From assembly GCA_900543585.1 (NCBI GenBank), contig UQRP01000021.1:1-45017 (forward strand): 45,017 nt of DNA. The letters are read 5' to 3'. Within the stretch, counting starts at the first letter, position 1. Every line of letters starts with the position of its first letter. Below the pieces are notes generated by a model. That model was not told the DNA's origin. It did not search any database and saw nothing but the letters and a program-made list of their open reading frames with translations. The translations under genes and the position numbers were made by a program. Shown here one piece after another: positions 40,294-45,017 of the stretch. The stretch comes from an uncultured Prevotella sp. Lineage in GTDB: Bacteria; Bacteroidota; Bacteroidia; Bacteroidales; Bacteroidaceae.

Positions 40294-41928
40294 TTATTTA
40301 GCAGATGTAGGAACAGCCACAATCTCATTGTTCTTACCCTGGAGAGCCTTGTTGTTGTTCACCTCATCCTCAGGGATAATCCACAGCATAATCTTAGACT
40401 CCGCTGGAATGTTGTAGGTTACGCTGGCCTCATAGTTGGCGCCACGACGGTCGATAGGCTTCTTCAAACGCATAAGGTCGAAGTAAGAGAAGCCCTCACC
40501 CCAAAGCTCCACACGGCGCTGGAACCATACTGCATCTTGAACTCCCTCGGCGGTTGTAGCATTGCAAGTATAGCTCGGGTCACGATAATTGCGAACGAAA
40601 TCCTCGAGAATCTTCTTGCCGCCGGCAACGTCACCACTCATAGCCGTAGCCTCTGCCTGAATGAGAATCATCTCCTCCACACGCATCAGAGGCACGTCGC
40701 AAGCATTGGTCTCATTGCCATATTTGTTCTGGTAAGCACCGAACTTCACGTTCAAGTAAGGTACTCTCCAGATTGTGAAAAGATGGTCGTCGTCCTTGCT
40801 GGTACTGCTGAACACGTATACCTGCTTGCCAGTATTGATGACGTAGTTGGGATCTACGTCAGGAGAGTTGAATTTGCTGTCAAGCCACCACCCCTTGCGC
40901 ACGTCTGTGGATGGGATCTCATTCCACAGTTTGCTGTTGATGGCACGATAAGAATAATACGGAGAATAGCCGTTACCGGTGAACGAACAAATCATCGAGG
41001 GGAAGTTCAAGATACCAGTCTTGACAATGTCACTAGTCTCGTTGACATCCATACCCCAAATCCAGTTGCTGGCCGAGATGTCGTTGAATCCAGGCTGCGC
41101 AGCATCTGTGCGGCTCAGCGGTGTGTAGCCCTCAGCAGCCTTAACTGCGTCCTCGGCAGCAGCCTTCCAGTTCTGCATGATGAGCTCAGCGCGGGCGCGA
41201 AGTCCATAGGCCACCTGCTGGTCAATGTCGGCCTTACCGCTACGGCTTACGCCGTCAAGGAGAGTGACAGAATTGTTCAAGTCGTCCATGATGAAGTCAT
41301 AGACATCTTTGACAGATGCGCGCGGGTTGTCAGAAGCCTGCTCTTCAGTAGTCGTCTCCTTGACGATAGGCACGCAGAGAGCATCCTCATGGCCTTTGTA
41401 GGTGAACTGGTACATCTGAGCCAGATTTAAGTAGCAGAAGGCACGCATGGCGAGAGCTTTGCCACGAGCAGCAGCGGCTACACTGTTGTCCTTATATGTA
41501 TTTGTGGTTGCAGACAGAATGGAATTAGCCTGCTTGATGTTCTTGTACTGCTGATTCCACAAGAAATAGGTAATAGCGCTCTTGTCTGTACGGTCGCTGA
41601 AGCTCAGAATATTATGGTACCAGTTATAACTTGTGTTTGGAGAAACCTCGTCCTCTCCGGCATTGTCCATCATCATCATGGTGGAAGCATAGCCAAAGTC
41701 GAAGTGGTAGGTAGAGCCAGCCCAGCTGGTGATAGCCTCAGCTTCAATCATGTTGGAGTACATACCATTGACCAGTCCATTGAGTGAAGACGCGTTCTGA
41801 TCCATCTTCTCCTTAGTGACTGTACTTCCCTGAGGCTCTGTGTCCATACTGTCCGTGCAACTGCTGGCAGTCAGAGCCAAGGCAGCCACCACGGCAGCGG
41901 AATAGATATATTTAAATGTCTTTTTCAT
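40294..41928 (-). CDS. SusD/RagB-family surface lipoprotein
   Basis: A 544-residue lipoprotein with a lipobox at TASSC (C24). The SusD fold is seen in the TPR-like stretch FLWNQQYKNIKQANSIL (about 121-137), RGKALAMRAFCYLNLAQMYQ, and the C-terminal RRVELWGEGFSYFDLMRLKKP near 475-495. SusD proteins cap the SusC barrel and bind glycan or peptide substrates at the surface. It follows susC with a 28-bp gap on the same strand. No glycoside hydrolase lies on this side of the pair within the window, so the substrate is unknown. Confidence 0.93.
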   Translation of the reverse strand: MKKTFKYIYSAAVVAALALTASSCTDSMDTEPQGSTVTKEKMDQNASSLNGLVNGMYSNMIEAEAITSWAGSTYHFDFGYASTMMMMDNAGEDEVSPNTSYNWYHNILSFSDRTDKSAITYFLWNQQYKNIKQANSILSATTNTYKDNSVAAAARGKALAMRAFCYLNLAQMYQFTYKGHEDALCVPIVKETTTEEQASDNPRASVKDVYDFIMDDLNNSVTLLDGVSRSGKADIDQQVAYGLRARAELIMQNWKAAAEDAVKAAEGYTPLSRTDAAQPGFNDISASNWIWGMDVNETSDIVKTGILNFPSMICSFTGNGYSPYYSYRAINSKLWNEIPSTDVRKGWWLDSKFNSPDVDPNYVINTGKQVYVFSSTSKDDDHLFTIWRVPYLNVKFGAYQNKYGNETNACDVPLMRVEEMILIQAEATAMSGDVAGGKKILEDFVRNYRDPSYTCNATTAEGVQDAVWFQRRVELWGEGFSYFDLMRLKKPIDRRGANYEASVTYNIPAESKIMLWIIPEDEVNNNKALQGKNNEIVAVPTSAK

Positions 41929-41956
41929 TGTTGTCTTTCTATTAGTCTACTAAATC

Positions 41957-44900
41957 TTAGAACTTCACAGTTACGCCACCACTGACAGTACGAAGGGCAG
42001 AGTAGTTCATACCCGTTGCGCTACTGTAAGACTGGCGTGGGTCAAGACCCTTGCGCTTAGCGAAGAGAGCCACGTTGTCAGCCGTGAAGTAGAGGCGCAG
42101 TCCCTTCAGGCCAATTCTGTTGACCCATGTGCGTGGGAAGTTGTAACCGAACGAGATATTGTCGATGTCGAGATAGTTCGAGCTGACAAGGAAACGGTCG
42201 GAAGTGGCATTGGCATATTTGTCATTGGAGTCGACACGCGGAATGTTGCTGTTAGGATTCTTTTCGCTCCAAGAGTTAAGGATATCCTTGTGCCAGCCTG
42301 TACCGGCCTCGTTGGCTGTACCTGCATGCATCAGTGACTGGTAGCCCCAGTCGCGGCACTTACCGCCAAGCTGGTAAGACGTGCTGATAGAGAAGTCGAA
42401 GCCATAAGCAGCTACCTTCACACCGAATCCGCCGTAGACATCAGGCAGACGGTCGCCGAGCTCATACTGAGTGGCTTTGGCCCAGTTTGCAGTCTTCTTC
42501 ACTCCCGTGACCTTGCCGTTGGCATCGGTCTGGTCGATATAATAGAGAGCCTGACCCTTTTCTGCGGTTTCGCCATCTACGAGGCTGGCCTTGTCGGCGT
42601 CAGAGCCTGTGTAGACACCTGCGAACTTGCGCATGTAGTAGTTGTACATACTGCCACCCTCACGATAGAGGCTGGTGCCGTCGATCCAACGACCCTTGAG
42701 CTCAGGAGCGAGCTTCTCGATGCGGTTGGTCATTGTCGTAGCATTGGCGTAGAGGCTGACGGTAATGTCCTTGGTCTTGTAGATATCAGAGTTCAAGTCA
42801 AACTCGAAGCCGAAGTTGCGCACCTTGCCGATGTTCTTCGGGAAATAAGCATAACCGTTCGACACAGCCACCGGCATGTAATAGAGCAAGTCGTCGGTCG
42901 TGCGGTTGTAGTACTCCACGCTACCGCTGAGCTTGCCGTTCCAGAGGTTGAAGTCGAAACCAGTGTTGAACGAATAAGAAGTCTCCCAAGTGATATCTGG
43001 GTTACCCTTGACATACAGTGTGGCGGCTGCCTCGTCGTTGACATTCACCACACGGTAGATGTCTTGATACGGATAGTAGTTGGGGCTTGCGCTGCCTTGC
43101 AGCAACAGATTGTCGTTACCCTGCACACCATAGCTGATTTTATATTTCAGGAAGGTCAACCAATCCTTCGTGTTCTGCATGAATGCCTCTTTGCTGATGA
43201 CCCAAGCTGCGCCAAAACTGCCGAAGTCACCCCAACGGCTGTCTTTAGCGAAGCGGGAAGAACCGTCGCGACGATAGGAGACGCTGGCAAAGTATTTCTC
43301 ATCATAGTTGTACTGCACACGGCCGAACCAACCACGTGTAGAGTAGCGGTCTGTCGAAGAACCTGTAGATGGAGTCTTCAGCGCATTGTCCAATTCGATG
43401 ACATCAGGGAAATACAGCTTGTTTTTGTTGCCATACAGTTCGGAAGTGGTAAAGTCGTAACGTTCATGACCTAACAAGGCGGTAACGCTGTGCTTGCCGA
43501 AGTTGTGGGCATAGTTCAGCAGGAACTGATGGTTGATGGCCTTTGTAGTGTAAGCATACTTATAGATGGAACCGCCCATACCGGCATACTGACCGTAGTA
43601 AGCATTGTAGAGTGTGGAACGGTTGGTATGGTCAATGTCCAAACCTAAGTTATAGTCGAACGACAGACCATCATAGATGTCAAACTCGGCACCCCAACGT
43701 CCGCTGATGACATCAGCAGAATATTTGTTTTTATCAAGTTGGCCGCTGCTTGCAGGGTTAGAGCCGCTCATGAACGTACGATTGCCGGCATAGTCGGTCA
43801 GACCCTTGCCATCACCATAGTCGTACATCGTGAAGCCGTTGGCATCCTTCATTACGTTGCCGTTGGCATCACGCACATAGAGCGGATAGATAGGAGCCAT
43901 GAAGTTGGCAACATAGAAGATATTGGCAGATGAGGTGTTGTTCCAATCGTCCTTGCTTGTGACAGAATAATTAGAATTATAGTGCGTGTAGGCCACATTA
44001 GAGGTCAACTTCAGCCAAGGCTTCACCTGATAGTCAATCTTGCTACGAGTTGTGAAACGCTCGAAGCCGGAGTTCTTCACCACACCTTCATCGTTGAGGT
44101 AGCCAGCTGAAGTAAAGTAGCTGATCTTCTCGCCCTTGCCGGATACAGTGGCGTTGTACTCCTGTCGGACATTGCTCTTATTGTACACCTCGTCGTACCA
44201 GTTGTCCGGCAGATAGGTATAGTTCTTGTCCTTGTAACCAAGAGTTGCTTTAGGATTGATCCTACCGTCCATGCCAATCAGGCTCTCGCCATCAGGCACA
44301 GTGAAGATCGTATATCCTACACCACCATTTTTTGTGGTAGGCAGTACACTATTAGCATAAGCATTAGCCTGTTCCGCAGTCTTACCCATGTCGACGCCTG
44401 AGTTGTAGATAGCCTCGTAAGCTTTCTCCATGTATGTGGCGGGGCTCTTGATGACATCGTAGTTGGACACGGCGCGTGACTCGTGACCAATCTTTGCGTC
44501 AAAAGTTACTTGAGCTTCACCTGTCTGACCGCTCTTTGTAGTAACGAGAATGACACCATTTGCGCCACGAGCACCGTAGAGGGCGTTGGCAGCAGCATCT
44601 TTCAGCACAGTCAGTGAAGCAATATCCGTTGGGTTGATAGCAGAAATATCACCATCGTAGGGCACACCGTCAACGACGTACAGAGGCGCATTGCTGGAAG
44701 CGAAAGAGCCTATACCACGAATGCGGACCGAGGCGGTCTCACCCGGCTTGCCACTGGGCACTGTCACCTGCACACCGGCAACCTCACCGCTCAGCGCCTG
44801 AGTAAGGTTGGCTACCTGACGGTCGGCGAGCTTATCAGCCTTGATCTCCGCTGCAGAGCCAGTGAATGAAGATTTCTTCTGCTTACCATAAGCCACGACC

Positions 44901-45017
44901 ATAACCTCGTCAAGGGTCTTGTTGTCGTTCTCCAGCACCACCTTCATATTGCTGCTGGCCTTCACTGTCTGCGGCTTCATGCCGAGGTAGCTGATGGTGA
45001 GCTTCGCGCCGGCGGGC
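41957..45017 (-). CDS. SusC/RagA-family TonB-linked receptor (5' end outside window)
   Basis: At least 1019 residues; the frame stays open through the right edge, where PAGAKLTISYLGMKPQTV is the end of the carboxypeptidase-regulatory-like domain, so the true start lies beyond 45017. The TonB-box region DEVMVVAYGKQKK, the plug (VRIRGIGSFASSNAPLYVVDG, first 20 residues typical; LKDAAANALYGARGANGVILVTT split likewise) and a long barrel are intact, ending in VSGGVTVKF. It forms an importer with SusD. The internal ATG at 44980 is not the start. The substrate is unknown. Confidence 0.93.
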   Translation of the reverse strand, partial: PAGAKLTISYLGMKPQTVKASSNMKVVLENDNKTLDEVMVVAYGKQKKSSFTGSAAEIKADKLADRQVANLTQALSGEVAGVQVTVPSGKPGETASVRIRGIGSFASSNAPLYVVDGVPYDGDISAINPTDIASLTVLKDAAANALYGARGANGVILVTTKSGQTGEAQVTFDAKIGHESRAVSNYDVIKSPATYMEKAYEAIYNSGVDMGKTAEQANAYANSVLPTTKNGGVGYTIFTVPDGESLIGMDGRINPKATLGYKDKNYTYLPDNWYDEVYNKSNVRQEYNATVSGKGEKISYFTSAGYLNDEGVVKNSGFERFTTRSKIDYQVKPWLKLTSNVAYTHYNSNYSVTSKDDWNNTSSANIFYVANFMAPIYPLYVRDANGNVMKDANGFTMYDYGDGKGLTDYAGNRTFMSGSNPASSGQLDKNKYSADVISGRWGAEFDIYDGLSFDYNLGLDIDHTNRSTLYNAYYGQYAGMGGSIYKYAYTTKAINHQFLLNYAHNFGKHSVTALLGHERYDFTTSELYGNKNKLYFPDVIELDNALKTPSTGSSTDRYSTRGWFGRVQYNYDEKYFASVSYRRDGSSRFAKDSRWGDFGSFGAAWVISKEAFMQNTKDWLTFLKYKISYGVQGNDNLLLQGSASPNYYPYQDIYRVVNVNDEAAATLYVKGNPDITWETSYSFNTGFDFNLWNGKLSGSVEYYNRTTDDLLYYMPVAVSNGYAYFPKNIGKVRNFGFEFDLNSDIYKTKDITVSLYANATTMTNRIEKLAPELKGRWIDGTSLYREGGSMYNYYMRKFAGVYTGSDADKASLVDGETAEKGQALYYIDQTDANGKVTGVKKTANWAKATQYELGDRLPDVYGGFGVKVAAYGFDFSISTSYQLGGKCRDWGYQSLMHAGTANEAGTGWHKDILNSWSEKNPNSNIPRVDSNDKYANATSDRFLVSSNYLDIDNISFGYNFPRTWVNRIGLKGLRLYFTADNVALFAKRKGLDPRQSYSSATGMNYSALRTVSGGVTVKF

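Overview
The window reads as chromosomal DNA from a Bacteroidales bacterium, most likely Prevotella or a close relative. Evidence: Bacteroidetes-type promoters (TTG or TTTG, 19-21 bp, then TAnnTTTGC) recur in front of genes; there is a SusC/SusD pair, many other TonB-dependent outer-membrane proteins, a HmuY/HmuR haem pair, a C10 cysteine protease with a type IX secretion-like tail, and the PASTA-RluD-Ddl gene order typical of the phylum. No rRNA, tRNA, CRISPR array, phage or intact insertion sequence was seen.

Layout. 1-4.6 kb (minus): a DUF3843-like protein, then a membrane LytTR regulator, a TonB-dependent receptor and an overlapping secreted TPR-like protein. 4.6-5.0 kb: a structured gap with an orphan promoter. 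5.0-10.75 kb (plus): a membrane-anchored winged-helix regulator with a beta-barrel protein, then a Cys/His-rich small membrane protein with a probable metal receptor. 10.76-15.2 kb (minus): a probable operon of a phosphodiesterase, RadC, a HAD phosphatase, GtrA and a DUF6080-like membrane protein. 15.3-18.7 kb (plus): a three-gene haem operon (calycin-like lipoprotein, HmuY, HmuR-type receptor), followed by a dense intergenic repeat region. 19.1-24.2 kb: glycosyltransferase, efp, rpmH, and PASTA-rluD-ddl. 24.3-30.5 kb (minus): a GH36 alpha-galactosidase with its own TonB receptor and a DUF6377 regulator. 30.9-32.2 kb: murF. 32.3-36.6 kb (minus): a repeat-plus-DUF3943 surface protein and the C10 protease. 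36.7-40.3 kb: an accessory segment with two AAA ATPase genes, a four-copy 32-bp repeat array and the tail of a third ATPase gene. 40.3-45 kb (minus): SusD and a SusC cut by the window edge.

Housekeeping genes (efp, rpmH, ddl, murF, rluD, radC) are interleaved with nutrient-uptake modules. Several receptors sit next to their own unusual regulator: LytTR with membrane helices, a ToxR-like winged-helix protein, and DUF6377. The features that known genes explain least are two repeat arrays of exact period: five 22-bp spaced palindromes after hmuR, and four 32-bp units in front of the DUF4143 ATPase. Next in interest are the ATPase relic at 40.1 kb and the promoter-plus-hairpin gap at 4.6-4.97 kb. 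Promoters, terminators and hairpins were found by eye; no alignment, folding or database search was run.
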